Of a stretch of DNA of 64,000 nt, positions 41,476 to 50,113 are shown piece by piece; positions within the stretch are counted from its first letter, which is position 1, and each line of letters starts with the position of its first letter. Source of the DNA: Gammaproteobacteria bacterium (GTDB lineage Bacteria > Pseudomonadota > Gammaproteobacteria > Xanthomonadales > Rhodanobacteraceae); the NCBI GenBank assembly GCA_021324095.1, contig JAJPJT010000092.1, positions 61,722 to 125,721 of the forward strand, written 5' to 3'. A program made the translations under genes and the position numbers. The notes under the pieces are model-generated. The model worked only from the letters and a program-made list of their open reading frames with translations, did no database searches and was not told the origin of the DNA.

Positions 41476-43635
41476 TCACCGACTGGCGTTCGCCGCAGGC
41501 GGTACCCACGACTCCAGTTCGGTCACGGCTACGTATCCGTAGCGGCCCTTGCCGTTGACGAACACCACCCGGATTTCCGAAGTGGTGATCGGCGACGACA
41601 GGGTGACGCGGTTTGCCTGATCGAGCGCCGGCTTTGCGGGCGTATGTTGCTGATCAGGGGCATCGCGCCACACACTGCCGGTCCAGTATTGCAACGTGAA
41701 GGATCGTGGCGCCCCGAAGTTTCCGCCGGCGCTGTCCAGATAGATGCGCACGTCCTGCACCGGCGTCGGTTTGCCGAAATCGACGCCCAGCCAGTCGTTG
41801 CGGTCGCCGGAACCGAAGTCGGTCCACCGGCTGGCGGGTCGATACTGGTCGTAGAGAATCTGCCCGTCGATCGCCTGGCGCGGACTGCCTTGCGGACCGT
41901 TGTACGAGGCGATCGCTTTCGGGTAGCCGTGTCCAGTCAGATTGGCCGCGGCATCGATCCACGGCGCGGTGACGTCGGTCGCGAGCTTGCGTATCGGCGC
42001 CATCGTGACGGTGATCTTTCGCAGTTGCACGGTCTGCGCGATCAGCTTGCCGTCCTGATAGACCCGCAACCCGGTGCCCTGATGGTAATGGCTGCCGTTG
42101 CGATCCCACAGGATCGTGATGTTGTGGCCGTGATAGGGGACGTTTTCGAGGCAGAAGAAATCCCACGTCGCGGGCACCAGCGGGTTGATCACCAGCGTGT
42201 TCCCCAACTGCGGCCGCAGGCCGATCAGACCGGTGATGACGAGATCGTTGAACGTCGAATGGAAATAGTGTTCGCTGTGATCTTCCGCGTCGTAGATCCA
42301 GCGGCCGGTATCCGGATCGGCCGCTTCGGCCACCCACGGGTGCCCATCCTTGAATTGCGTTGCCGCATAGGTGTGCAGCAATTTGTCGTAATCGGCGACG
42401 GTGGCGATGTCCTGTTGGTAATCGTTGAGCAGGTTGGCCATGCCGGTCAGCGTCTGCGCGGTCGCGAACGGCCAACTGGGACCGTCCCAGTGGCAACAGC
42501 CGCCATCCCAGCCATTCGGATCTTCGGCATCGTGCATGAACCAGCGGCTGCGACGCTCTGCGGTGGTCGGACCGTATTTGGCCTCGAAGCCCTCGGGATC
42601 AAAAAGCTGACGCCACGCAGATGTCTGCGCGGTGTCCGGAATTTCGAAGTACCAGGGGATGTAACCGATCTGCTCGCGGGTATCGAGCCGTTGGTGCTGC
42701 GGGTTGCCGGGCTTGATGATGTCGTAGAAGAATTGTCGTTGCGGGTCCCACAACCATTTGAACATGTTGCTGCGCAGCGCTCGTGCCTTGGCCAGGAACC
42801 GTTGCGCGGTCGCGGGATCGCCGGCAAGACGGGCGATTTCGCTGATCGCCATCGCGTTGCCGTACTGGTAGGAATTCAACGTGGGGCGGTAGGTCGGCAC
42901 GCCGGAGAACGGCTTCCTGGTTTCGAGCGACGCCACCTCGTATTCCATCGCGTCGTAGGACGGGATGGACCAGTAAAGGCCCAGGTTCGCGTCGAACTGC
43001 TTGTTCCAGCCGTCGTACTGCGTGATGAGTTCCGGCAGCAGTTTCTCGGCGAACCCGATGTCGCCGTTGACCTTCGCCCGCGCCAGCACGGCATCGTCGA
43101 GCCAGTCGGCGCTGAAGTGGTGGGCGTACCTGACACCCGATCCGGTGTACCAGAACTTCTCGTAGTCGTTCATGTAGCGCTGGTCGCGCAGCCAGCGATC
43201 TTCATAGATGTGGTGGCCGGCGGCATCATTGAGACTGTTGAAGATGTTTCCCCAGCCGACCGGCGGGATGAACTCGGTGCTGATGTAACCGTCCGCACCG
43301 GTATCCCTGAGATTGCGTTTGACCACGCTCCAGCGGTAGTAATAAACGGCCTGGATGGTCTTGTCCGGGATTTCGAGAAACGGAATGTTCGCCTTGTACC
43401 AGTCGAGCGCGGATTTGTAGAAGCCCGGATCGTTGAGCGTCGCCCCCGCCAGCAGCTTGTCGTGGTCGAGGATGTGTGTACCGGCGCCGACATCGGGATA
43501 AAGCGGAGGTAGCGGCCGTGCTCCCATCGCAAACGACGGCGCTGCGGTCAGCGCGAAGGCGCATGCCGCCGAAACGAACGTCGCGGCAACTTTGCGCCGC
43601 TTCGATGACTCAACGTTTATGCGTGCCGTGTGCAT
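41476..43635 (-). CDS. Exported (alpha/alpha)6 glycoside hydrolase with C-terminal F5/8-type C domain
   Basis: 719 aa. ATG 43635 gives a signal peptide (VSAACAFALTAAPSFAMG). The central part is an alpha/alpha toroid of the GH63/MGH1-like type (FWYTGSGVRYAHHFSADWLD, LYWSIPSYDAMEYE, NGWDGGCCHWDGPSWPFATA, AEDHSEHYFHSTFNDLVIT). The last about 150 residues form a discoidin-like sugar-binding domain (ASRWTDFGSGDRNDWLGVDF, VRIYLDSAGGNFG, IRVVFVNGKGRYGYVAVTEL). It likely degrades a glycan in the periplasm or outside; the substrate is unknown. Confidence 0.87.
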   Translation of the reverse strand: MHTARINVESSKRRKVAATFVSAACAFALTAAPSFAMGARPLPPLYPDVGAGTHILDHDKLLAGATLNDPGFYKSALDWYKANIPFLEIPDKTIQAVYYYRWSVVKRNLRDTGADGYISTEFIPPVGWGNIFNSLNDAAGHHIYEDRWLRDQRYMNDYEKFWYTGSGVRYAHHFSADWLDDAVLARAKVNGDIGFAEKLLPELITQYDGWNKQFDANLGLYWSIPSYDAMEYEVASLETRKPFSGVPTYRPTLNSYQYGNAMAISEIARLAGDPATAQRFLAKARALRSNMFKWLWDPQRQFFYDIIKPGNPQHQRLDTREQIGYIPWYFEIPDTAQTSAWRQLFDPEGFEAKYGPTTAERRSRWFMHDAEDPNGWDGGCCHWDGPSWPFATAQTLTGMANLLNDYQQDIATVADYDKLLHTYAATQFKDGHPWVAEAADPDTGRWIYDAEDHSEHYFHSTFNDLVITGLIGLRPQLGNTLVINPLVPATWDFFCLENVPYHGHNITILWDRNGSHYHQGTGLRVYQDGKLIAQTVQLRKITVTMAPIRKLATDVTAPWIDAAANLTGHGYPKAIASYNGPQGSPRQAIDGQILYDQYRPASRWTDFGSGDRNDWLGVDFGKPTPVQDVRIYLDSAGGNFGAPRSFTLQYWTGSVWRDAPDQQHTPAKPALDQANRVTLSSPITTSEIRVVFVNGKGRYGYVAVTELESWVPPAANASR

Positions 43636-43732
43636 CAAGGAATCCGGTTGGCCGGAACGTCACCTCGCGACAATACAACATCGGGTTCTACCCCGTTTTC
43701 GCGGATGCGCGCGGACTCCTCCCGAGCGCGAC

Positions 43733-45484
43733 TCATCCCAGGAACGCCGCAAGCAAGGCGACGCCGATCGCCATCCACGCCACGTAGTCCGTCACAAGCC
43801 CGCTGTGCAGGAATTGCAGCGCGTCGAACGGCAGCCGTTCCACCCGCCCCACGCGGCGCGCGAAGCGACGGGTCGGGCGCTCGCGCATCAATGATGCAGC
43901 AAGCAGTGCGAGCGTCAATGCCAGTGCGAAGAACGATCCGAGCGTCACATGATCGGACGCGATCGCTGTCGCCGCGTTCCCGTCCGGCTGGAGCAACAGC
44001 GCCGCCGCGCGGCCCATGAACGGCGCGACGGCATCCACCGGCAGCACGGCGATGGCGATCATCAATACGCACGGCAGCAGCATCAGCCACAGCGGACGGT
44101 CGGCCTGCTCGCGACCGCGTTCGGTCGGCGCCGTCACCTCGACGCCCGGCGCGCCGCTGCAGCCGATGAAGATGCGGCAGGCCGCGCGCAACACCGCCGC
44201 GCCCGTGAGCGACGCCGCGAAAATCAGCACGAACATCAGCGCAACCGAATGCGCGCTCTCGTGGATCAGGTCGCTCGCGGCATACATCGACCCGGCCGGC
44301 AATCCGCCCAGCAGCAGTCCCGCGACGGCCATCACCACACCGACGGGCCAGAGGGTGCGACCCTGGCCGTGCAGCGCGAGTTCATCCACCGAGTTGCGCC
44401 GCGCCAGCAGGATGCCGGCGATCATGAACAGCGCGCCTTTCACCAGGCCGTGGCCGATCAGGTACAGCAGCAGGCCGGTCGCGCCGGTGGCACTCACCGC
44501 GGCTACGGCCGTGAGCATGACGCCCAGATGCGAAATGGTGGAGAACGCCAGCAACCGTTTCAGGTGTCGCTGCGCCCACGCCATCAATCCGCCGGTCAAC
44601 GCGGTGGCGATGCCGAGTGCGAACAATCCGCCGTGTACCATCGCCAGCACCTGCGCGTCGGCCGCGAACACCTGCGCGGTGAGCTTCAACACGCCGAACA
44701 ACCCCAGGCCCACCATGATCCCGGAGAAGATCACCGACACCGGCGTGGGCGCCACGGCATGCGCGTCCGCCAACCACATGTGGAACGGCACGATCGCCGC
44801 CTTGGTCAGCAGCGCCGTGGCGACCAGCACGAAACCGCCGGTGATCACCGGATCGGGCGCGATGCGCGCGATAACTTTGGCCATGGTGAGGAAATCCAGC
44901 GTGCCGGTGCGCGCGTACAGCAGGCCGACGCCGGCCAGCATCAGGAAACTCGCCAGCGCATTGGTGACGGTGAAGTTGAGCGCGCCTTCCAGCGAACTCC
45001 TTCCCAGCGGATAGGCGGTCAGCGCGAACGCCGAGATGCTCATCAGTTCGAACCACACGAACAGGTTGAACAGGTCGCGGGTGAGGCAAAACCCGATCAT
45101 CGCCGCCATGAACAGCAGCATCAGCACATGGAAATGCGCGTGGATCTTGTCGAAGTAGCCCCAGGCGAAAATGAAACTGAGGGCGAACAGCAGCGCGCAG
45201 AACGCGGCGACGACGGCGCTCATCGGGTCGGCGGAAAAGCCGATGCCGAGCACGACGTCCGGGCGGCCGGAAACGCGCGGCGTCCAGCCGCCGAACCAGT
45301 GCACCACGGGACCGTGCAGCGCCTGCACAGCGAGCCAGCCGCACAGTGCGACCAGCCCCAGCGATGCGAGCACCGATGCACCATCCGCGAGGCGCGGCGG
45401 CAGCCAGTGCGCGATCGCCAGCAGCAGCGCCGCCAAGCCCAGCGGCAGCAGCACCGCGACCGGCAGTAGCTGGACGGGATTCAC
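43733..45484 (-). CDS. mnhD: Na+/H+ antiporter subunit MnhD/MrpD
   Basis: 583-aa proton-translocating subunit of the NuoL/M/N family. The essential Glu is in NLFVWFELMSISAFAL and Lys in LLTKAAIVPFHMWLADAHAV; SHLGVMLTAVAAV and YLIGHGLVKGALFMIAGI follow. GTG 45484 overlaps the mnhC stop (GTGA). An in-frame opening far upstream, through mnhC, is only a shadow. It is the last gene of a seven-gene minus-strand operon (47836 to 43733), and the only large antiporter-like subunit in it. Confidence 0.93.
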   Translation of the reverse strand: MNPVQLLPVAVLLPLGLAALLLAIAHWLPPRLADGASVLASLGLVALCGWLAVQALHGPVVHWFGGWTPRVSGRPDVVLGIGFSADPMSAVVAAFCALLFALSFIFAWGYFDKIHAHFHVLMLLFMAAMIGFCLTRDLFNLFVWFELMSISAFALTAYPLGRSSLEGALNFTVTNALASFLMLAGVGLLYARTGTLDFLTMAKVIARIAPDPVITGGFVLVATALLTKAAIVPFHMWLADAHAVAPTPVSVIFSGIMVGLGLFGVLKLTAQVFAADAQVLAMVHGGLFALGIATALTGGLMAWAQRHLKRLLAFSTISHLGVMLTAVAAVSATGATGLLLYLIGHGLVKGALFMIAGILLARRNSVDELALHGQGRTLWPVGVVMAVAGLLLGGLPAGSMYAASDLIHESAHSVALMFVLIFAASLTGAAVLRAACRIFIGCSGAPGVEVTAPTERGREQADRPLWLMLLPCVLMIAIAVLPVDAVAPFMGRAAALLLQPDGNAATAIASDHVTLGSFFALALTLALLAASLMRERPTRRFARRVGRVERLPFDALQFLHSGLVTDYVAWMAIGVALLAAFLG

Positions 45485-45831
45485 TTCTCTTGCCGGAACG
45501 GCCGGAGGTGCTGCGGGTCCAGGGTGCCGCGCCGCTTGTGCACCTGCAGCGCGATCGCGAGCAGCAGCGCGGTCATCGCCGCGCTGACCACGATGTCGGT
45601 CAACACCAGCGCCTGCACCACCGGATCCACCGCCGGCGTGCCGGGCGGATGGTCGTAGAAGATCGGCGGTCCCGCGTGCCAGCGGAACCCGATGCCGAGC
45701 AACAGCACGTACGTCGCCGACTGGCACACGGCAAGGCAGCCGATCAGGTGCACGTAATGGCGCGAGGTCACGATGCCGTATACGCCGATCCCGAACAGCC
45801 ACGCGGCGACGCACCAGGCGAGGATGCTCAT
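45481..45831 (-). CDS. mnhC: Na+/H+ antiporter subunit MnhC/MrpC
   Basis: 116-aa NuoK-like three-helix subunit (LFGIGVYGIVTSRHYVHLIG, PVVQALVLTDIVVSAAMTAL with the conserved ALVLTDIV). ATG 45831 overlaps the mnhB stop; its own stop overlaps mnhD. Confidence 0.92.
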   Translation of the reverse strand: MSILAWCVAAWLFGIGVYGIVTSRHYVHLIGCLAVCQSATYVLLLGIGFRWHAGPPIFYDHPPGTPAVDPVVQALVLTDIVVSAAMTALLLAIALQVHKRRGTLDPQHLRPFRQEK

Positions 45832-46604
45832 TCGTCTTCCTCGTCGGGCACGGGGTCGTTTTCCGGCGCGCGCGTTTCCTCCATGAATTCGAGCAGCAGT
45901 ACGCCGAAGCTGCCGATCACCGCGCACCCGACCGCATAGTTCACCGCCACCATGAGGCCGCCGGAGAACAGGTCCTTCCACGTGCCCAGCGGCAGCACGT
46001 TCTGCAGCGCCGCGTAGCCGCCCAGCAGCGGCAGCGCCGCGGCGAGGACATAGGCCAATGCGCCCGTGCCTTCCAGCGCTGCCAGCGCAGGCCCGAGCAC
46101 GATGCGCCGCCACGCGCGATAGCTTTCGCCCAGATAAAGCAGCACGAAACTGGAAGCGACGATCACGCCGCCCTGGAAGCCGCCACCGGGCGTGACCGTG
46201 CCGTGCAGCACCATGTAGATGCCGAACAGGAACAGCACCGTCGCGATGAACCGGCACAGCAGCACGGTGGCATCGCTGCGCGATGGCTGCTTGCGGCCCG
46301 GCACGCGGCCGGCGCGTTCGCTCATGTCCTCGCCGCGATGGCCGCGCAGCAGCATCACCGTGCCGGTGACCGCCGCCAGCAACATGCACTCCTCGCCCAG
46401 GGTGTCGATGCCGCGGATGTCGAAGTTCACTGCGGCGACCATGTTGGAAATGTTGCGCAGGCGCGGCGCGAGCGCGTTGACGACGTCGCCGTACTGCGAG
46501 AGCGGGTGGCCGAATGCCGGCATCGCCAGGATCAGCATGCCTGCCGCGGGCGCCAGCACCACCAACGCGATCACCAGCAGCACGATGCGCGCGGTCGTGT
46601 TCAT
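45828..46604 (-). CDS. mnhB: Antiporter subunit MnhB fused to an MbhE-like domain
   Basis: 258 aa. The N-terminal about 100 residues carry NMVAAVNFDIRGIDTLGEE, the signature of the second half of the MnhA C-terminus (MbhE in archaeal hydrogenases). The rest is MnhB (GIYMVLHGTVTPGGGFQGGV, IGSFGVLLLEFMEETRAPEN). ATG 46604 overlaps the previous stop. This fusion preserves the MnhA C-terminal part although the large MnhA N-terminal domain is absent. Confidence 0.88.
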   Translation of the reverse strand: MNTTARIVLLVIALVVLAPAAGMLILAMPAFGHPLSQYGDVVNALAPRLRNISNMVAAVNFDIRGIDTLGEECMLLAAVTGTVMLLRGHRGEDMSERAGRVPGRKQPSRSDATVLLCRFIATVLFLFGIYMVLHGTVTPGGGFQGGVIVASSFVLLYLGESYRAWRRIVLGPALAALEGTGALAYVLAAALPLLGGYAALQNVLPLGTWKDLFSGGLMVAVNYAVGCAVIGSFGVLLLEFMEETRAPENDPVPDEEDE

Positions 46605-46846
46605 CGGCGTGCCTTGTTCATCGCCGCCGCCGCGAGCGCGACGAAAAACAGCAGCGGCGTCACGACCGTGCCGATCGTGATTTCCGACAGCGCGACGTCC
46701 GGCGCCTGCAACGCGAAGAACAGCAGCGCCAGCACCAGGCCGTTCGCACACAACGCATACACCTGCCTGCGCGGATCGCGTGACAACACCACGAGCGAAC
46801 CGGCCAGCGCAGTCAGCTCCAGCAGCGCGCCGACCAGCCAGCTCAC
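46601..46846 (-). CDS. MbhD-like antiporter subunit
   Basis: 81-aa, three-helix protein (LELTALAGSLVVLSRDPRRQ, FFALQAPDVALSEITIGTVV). It matches the MbhD domain, the first half of the MnhA C-terminus; the ALQAPDVALSEITIG block is diagnostic. GTG 46846 overlaps the mnhG stop; its own stop overlaps mnhB. Confidence 0.87.
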   Translation of the reverse strand: MSWLVGALLELTALAGSLVVLSRDPRRQVYALCANGLVLALLFFALQAPDVALSEITIGTVVTPLLFFVALAAAAMNKARR

Positions 46847-47127
46847 CGCCGCTCTCCTTCGCGCAGGTGCAGCGCACGCGAGGTCGCGTGGCTCAGCAAC
46901 GCCCCGGCGGTTGCAATCACGAGCCAGATGAAGATGCATTTGAACGTGCGGCCGCTCGAGCCATCGTGCAAGACAGCCGCGGCCGTGATCGCGGCGCCCG
47001 CGACGATGTTCACGAAAGTGATCACGTGCAGGCGTTCGAAGTTCGTGCGCAGGCGCAGGAAGGCGAGGACGCCGATCCACGTCATCAACACGGCGAACGC
47101 GAGCAATGCGTCGATCGCGAGGTTCAC
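46843..47127 (-). CDS. mnhG: Antiporter subunit MnhG/MrpG
   Basis: 94 aa; MnhG signature VLAFLRLRTNFERLHVITFV between membrane helices. GTG 47127 overlaps the mnhF stop (GTGA), as throughout this operon. Confidence 0.9.
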   Translation of the reverse strand: MNLAIDALLAFAVLMTWIGVLAFLRLRTNFERLHVITFVNIVAGAAITAAAVLHDGSSGRTFKCIFIWLVIATAGALLSHATSRALHLREGERR

Positions 47128-47375
47128 AGCCAGCGCTCCTGGAACAGCGCCAGCACCAGCGTGCCGGGCAGGCTGAGCAGCGCCAGGGTCAACGCGAGGT
47201 CCATCGAGGAAGGCTGGTCGAACGCAAAGTCGAGCACGACCAGCAGCAGCACCGCGATCGACGTGGCGAACTGGATCGCGACCAGCCGTCGCGCCGCGGC
47301 GCCGCGCGCGGCGGAGACCACGCCGACAATCAGCGCCGGCAGCAAGGCGAGTGCCGCGATGAGCCAGGCGCTCAT
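47124..47375 (-). CDS. mnhF: Antiporter subunit MnhF/MrpF
   Basis: 83 aa, three helices, with the family core AARRLVAIQFATSIAVLLLV and LPGTLVLALFQERWL. ATG 47375 overlaps the mnhE stop (ATGA), which favours it over ATG 47384. Confidence 0.88.
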   Translation of the reverse strand: MSAWLIAALALLPALIVGVVSAARGAAARRLVAIQFATSIAVLLLVVLDFAFDQPSSMDLALTLALLSLPGTLVLALFQERWL

Positions 47376-47836
47376 TGCAGCCACCGTGGGTCACGCGGGC
47401 GTGGTGGCAGGATGGTGTGGATCAGCGCCTCGTCGTGCCGCGGTTGCGCCCGGACCACGAAGCTGTCCGGCGCGAGCGAAGCGGTGAGCACCGCATTGGC
47501 GCGACGCGCGCGGTCGCACGGATCGCCTTCCCCACCGCGCAGGAACGTCACGCTCTCCGCGGACCCCGGTGAACCGCCGAACATGGCCACGCGCGCGAGC
47601 ACGCCGAAAACGCGCAACGTCGCCGGCGCCGCCGAACCGATCGCACGCAGCCAGACGAACGCATGCCGCCACGAGAACGCGAAGCGCCGTGACGCGCAGC
47701 GCCGGATCACGAAGGTCCAGGTCGTGGCGCCGCTGGCCAGCACCGCCGCGGTCGCAAGTTCGTGCCCGCTGAACTGGCCCGCGAACAGCAGGTAGCCGGC
47801 GAAGGCGAGGCACCACGCAACGATTGCCACGAGCAT
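47372..47836 (-). CDS. mnhE: Antiporter subunit MnhE/MrpE
   Basis: 154 aa and first gene of the operon. N-terminal helices, then the soluble MnhE domain (ANAVLTASLAPDSFVVRAQP, HDEALIHTILPP). AAGGAA lies 4 bases before ATG 47836. Confidence 0.87.
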   Translation of the reverse strand: MLVAIVAWCLAFAGYLLFAGQFSGHELATAAVLASGATTWTFVIRRCASRRFAFSWRHAFVWLRAIGSAAPATLRVFGVLARVAMFGGSPGSAESVTFLRGGEGDPCDRARRANAVLTASLAPDSFVVRAQPRHDEALIHTILPPRPRDPRWLQ

Positions 47837-47960
47837 AAGCTTCCTTACCGTCTGCGCTGCTCTCCAAAACGTAGCACCCGCGCCGCCCACGCTTTGTGAA
47901 AGGCGCGTGGTCGTTGCGGAGGTGTTTCGCGACGCTCTCGTTCATGGAGACACGAGATGG

Positions 47961-48911
47961 TTATTCCGCATCGTCCACACGGCGGATCCGCACCGGCGGC
48001 AGGCCGACGATGTCGTAGGTCGCCGAGGCAATGCCGATCCCGGCGGCATCGAACGCGGTGATGATCTCGCGGCTCATCGCGTCCTTGATCTCGCGGCTGC
48101 CGCGGTCGGGGACGATGAAACGCAACCCGAGTTCGAGCCAGTTGTCGGTCAGCCGGTAATAGACGCGCGGCTCGAAGTCGGCCGACTTCACGAAGTAGAC
48201 CTCCTGCATGCGCCGCATCGCTTCGGCGCTCACCTCGCTGGTCTTCGCGCTGTGGCGCCTTGCCGCTTCGAGGAGGATCGCTTCGGCCTTGGCGCGGTCC
48301 GCGGCGTACGTGATGGGTATGTCCATCTCCGCCCACAGGAACGGGAAATCGCGCGTGTAGTTGTACACGGGCTTGTCGAACACCACGCTGTTGCTCACGG
48401 TGACGACGCGGCCGCTGAACTGCCGCCCCTTGACCCACATCGCGGGCGCGTCCGCCTGCTCGCCCGGCGGCTGGCCTATTTCCATGATCGTCGTCTGGAT
48501 GAAACCGACGGCAATGACTTCGCCGCGCACGTCGCCCATGAGAATGCGGTCGCCCACGTGGAAGGTGCGCCCGCGCAGGATCACGAGGTACCCCGCGATC
48601 GCGGAAATCGGTTTTTGCAGTGCGAATGCGAGACCGGCGGTGAGGATGCCCATCGCCGTCGTAAGGTGCGCCGGATTGTTGAGCCAGATCGATACGAGGC
48701 CCAGGAACAGGATGATGACGAGGATGACGCTGACGACCTGGCGGACCCAGAAGGTCGCGCGGGCCGCGGGACGGTGTTCGATCAAGTAACGGTTGAGCGC
48801 GGCAAGCAGCCAGCGCAGGATGAGCAGCGCCACGATGAGCGCAATGCTCATCAGCAGCTTGCGGCCGTTCTCGTCGGTGACGCCGACCAGCTTGATGCCG
48901 AAGACGTCCAT
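47961..48911 (-). CDS. MscS-family mechanosensitive channel
   Basis: 316 aa. N-terminal helices, then the pore helix and beta domain with GILTAGLAFALQKPISAIAG and FHVGDRILMGDVRGEVIAVG, typical of MscS. A cytosolic alpha/beta cage follows (MDIPITYAADRAKAEAILLE). It is a probable osmotic release valve. ATG 48911. It lies downstream of nothing on its strand and is separate from the antiporter operon by 124 bp. Confidence 0.9.
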   Translation of the reverse strand: MDVFGIKLVGVTDENGRKLLMSIALIVALLILRWLLAALNRYLIEHRPAARATFWVRQVVSVILVIILFLGLVSIWLNNPAHLTTAMGILTAGLAFALQKPISAIAGYLVILRGRTFHVGDRILMGDVRGEVIAVGFIQTTIMEIGQPPGEQADAPAMWVKGRQFSGRVVTVSNSVVFDKPVYNYTRDFPFLWAEMDIPITYAADRAKAEAILLEAARRHSAKTSEVSAEAMRRMQEVYFVKSADFEPRVYYRLTDNWLELGLRFIVPDRGSREIKDAMSREIITAFDAAGIGIASATYDIVGLPPVRIRRVDDAE

Positions 48912-49217
48912 GTCAAGTTCAGGATAGTACAGTGTTCCGTTGCACCTCGAGGGCTTCTTTCCGCGATCGTGGAAAGGTGCGTGTTCACAATGCTCCCGCC
49001 AAACGTCAGTTGATTTGGACCGACTGACGCGTCGAGCCGGCCAGCCGATGAGCCGCTTGTCGAGGGGGGTGGACTCTCGCGGAGCGCTTTGTGGAGGGCC
49101 CAGCACGGACCCGAGCGCTCAGCCGCACCCAGGTGGATTCCCGGAAACGGACGGCCAGCACCCGGCGCTGCAGAGCCGCTGATCATGCGGCGGTCCGGAA
49201 CCGATCTACCGAGGCGG
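48912..49217. other. Intergenic region between MscS and the SRPBCC/ArsR operon
   Basis: Non-coding as far as I can see. A CTTTCC...GGAAAG hairpin (about 48957-48976) lies in the MscS leader. The MscS promoter must be here, but no clear box pair was identified. Confidence 0.5.
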
Positions 49218-49246
49218 TTGACGCCGCCTACACATTACCGTACAGT
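49218..49246 (+). promoter_or_regulatory. Sigma-70-type promoter of the SRPBCC/ArsR operon
   Basis: TTGACG (49218-49223), a 17-bp spacer and TACAGT (49241-49246) sit 37-65 bases before the SRPBCC start. The -10 box lies inside the operator palindrome. Confidence 0.65.
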
Positions 49247-49266
49247 AAGCATTACTGTATGGTAAT
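49234..49266. promoter_or_regulatory. 15-bp-arm operator palindrome
   Basis: ATTACCGTACAGTAA (49234-49248) and TTACTGTATGGTAAT (49252-49266) pair at 14 of 15 positions around GCA. It covers the -10 box and transcription start, so a bound dimer would block transcription. The ArsR-type regulator encoded in the operon is the obvious ligand. Confidence 0.8.
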
Positions 49267-49282
49267 GCATCGGGATAGCCAT

Positions 49283-49720
49283 ATGTTGCAGGTCACCCGG
49301 TCGATCGAGATCAACGCTCCACCGAGTGCCGTATGGCACTGGATGGCCAGTCAAGAAACGCTGCGTCGCTGGATCAGCTCCGATATCGAGATCGACATGC
49401 GAGTCGGTGGCGTTTACCGCTTTGTCGGACCCGACGGTAAAACGGGGATCAGCGGCAAGGTGCTGGAACTCGATCCGGAGAAGAGCCTCGTTTTGTCCTG
49501 GCTGGAGGAAGAAAGTGGTTGGGCGAATCCTGCCCGGCTCGTCATCAGGCTTTCTCCCACGGCGTCAGGCACGCGGGTTACGCTCGTTCACGACGGATTC
49601 GAAGGCATTGGCGTTCCGAACGTGACCGAATGGGCACAGGATTACGAACGCGGTGCCGACGCGCACCGGATTCTCGAAAAGTTGGCTTGTTTGGTGAGCG
49701 CTGGAGATGACCAGCGATAG
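49283..49720 (+). CDS. SRPBCC/AHSA1-family protein
   Basis: 145 aa from ATG 49283, with GGGATA 8 bases upstream; an ATG at 49265 lies inside the operator and is unlikely. START-like helix-grip fold with the AHSA1 entry ITRSIEINAPPSAVWHWMAS-like segment, WISSDIEIDMRVGGVYRFV and LVLSWLEEESGWANPARLVI. It binds hydrophobic ligands or acts as a chaperone-like activator. It is commonly paired with an ArsR regulator, here overlapping it by 14 bp. Confidence 0.85.
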   Translation: MLQVTRSIEINAPPSAVWHWMASQETLRRWISSDIEIDMRVGGVYRFVGPDGKTGISGKVLELDPEKSLVLSWLEEESGWANPARLVIRLSPTASGTRVTLVHDGFEGIGVPNVTEWAQDYERGADAHRILEKLACLVSAGDDQR

Positions 49721-50084
49721 GGACGCACTGTTCCGCATTCTCGCGGACCCCACCCGTCGGAAAATCCTCGATCTGCTGGCCGAACAGGGACCCCTCACCG
49801 TGGGTGAATTGGCTGCCGAGTTCCCTCAATTGGTGACGTCAGGGATTTCCAAGCACCTCATGAGTTTGAGGGGAGCAAGCCTGGTATCCGCAACACGTCG
49901 GGGTCGCGAACAAATTTATCAATTGGAACCCGATGTCATGGCGGCCGCACTGAAACCGTGGCTCGCCAAATACGAACGGTACTGGTCCACCGCGCTCGCA
50001 AGACTGCGTGACCTCGCCGAAGAGCGTGGCACCGAAGCCGGTCAGACTTCTCCGAGGAATGCGAGGCGAAGGAGACGCAAATAA
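49707..50084 (+). CDS. ArsR-family transcriptional repressor
   Basis: 125-aa winged-helix protein: LFRILADPTRRKILDLLAEQ, then the recognition helix LVTSGISKHLMSLRGASLVS and wing RRGREQIYQL. No metal-binding Cys motif (ELCVCDL) is present, so the signal is probably not arsenic or zinc. It likely autorepresses through the palindrome at 49234-49266. The C-terminus is very basic (RNARRRRRK). Confidence 0.92.
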   Translation: MTSDRDALFRILADPTRRKILDLLAEQGPLTVGELAAEFPQLVTSGISKHLMSLRGASLVSATRRGREQIYQLEPDVMAAALKPWLAKYERYWSTALARLRDLAEERGTEAGQTSPRNARRRRRK

Positions 50085-50113
50085 AAATCCCCGCCTGTGC
50101 TCTCGGTTGCACC

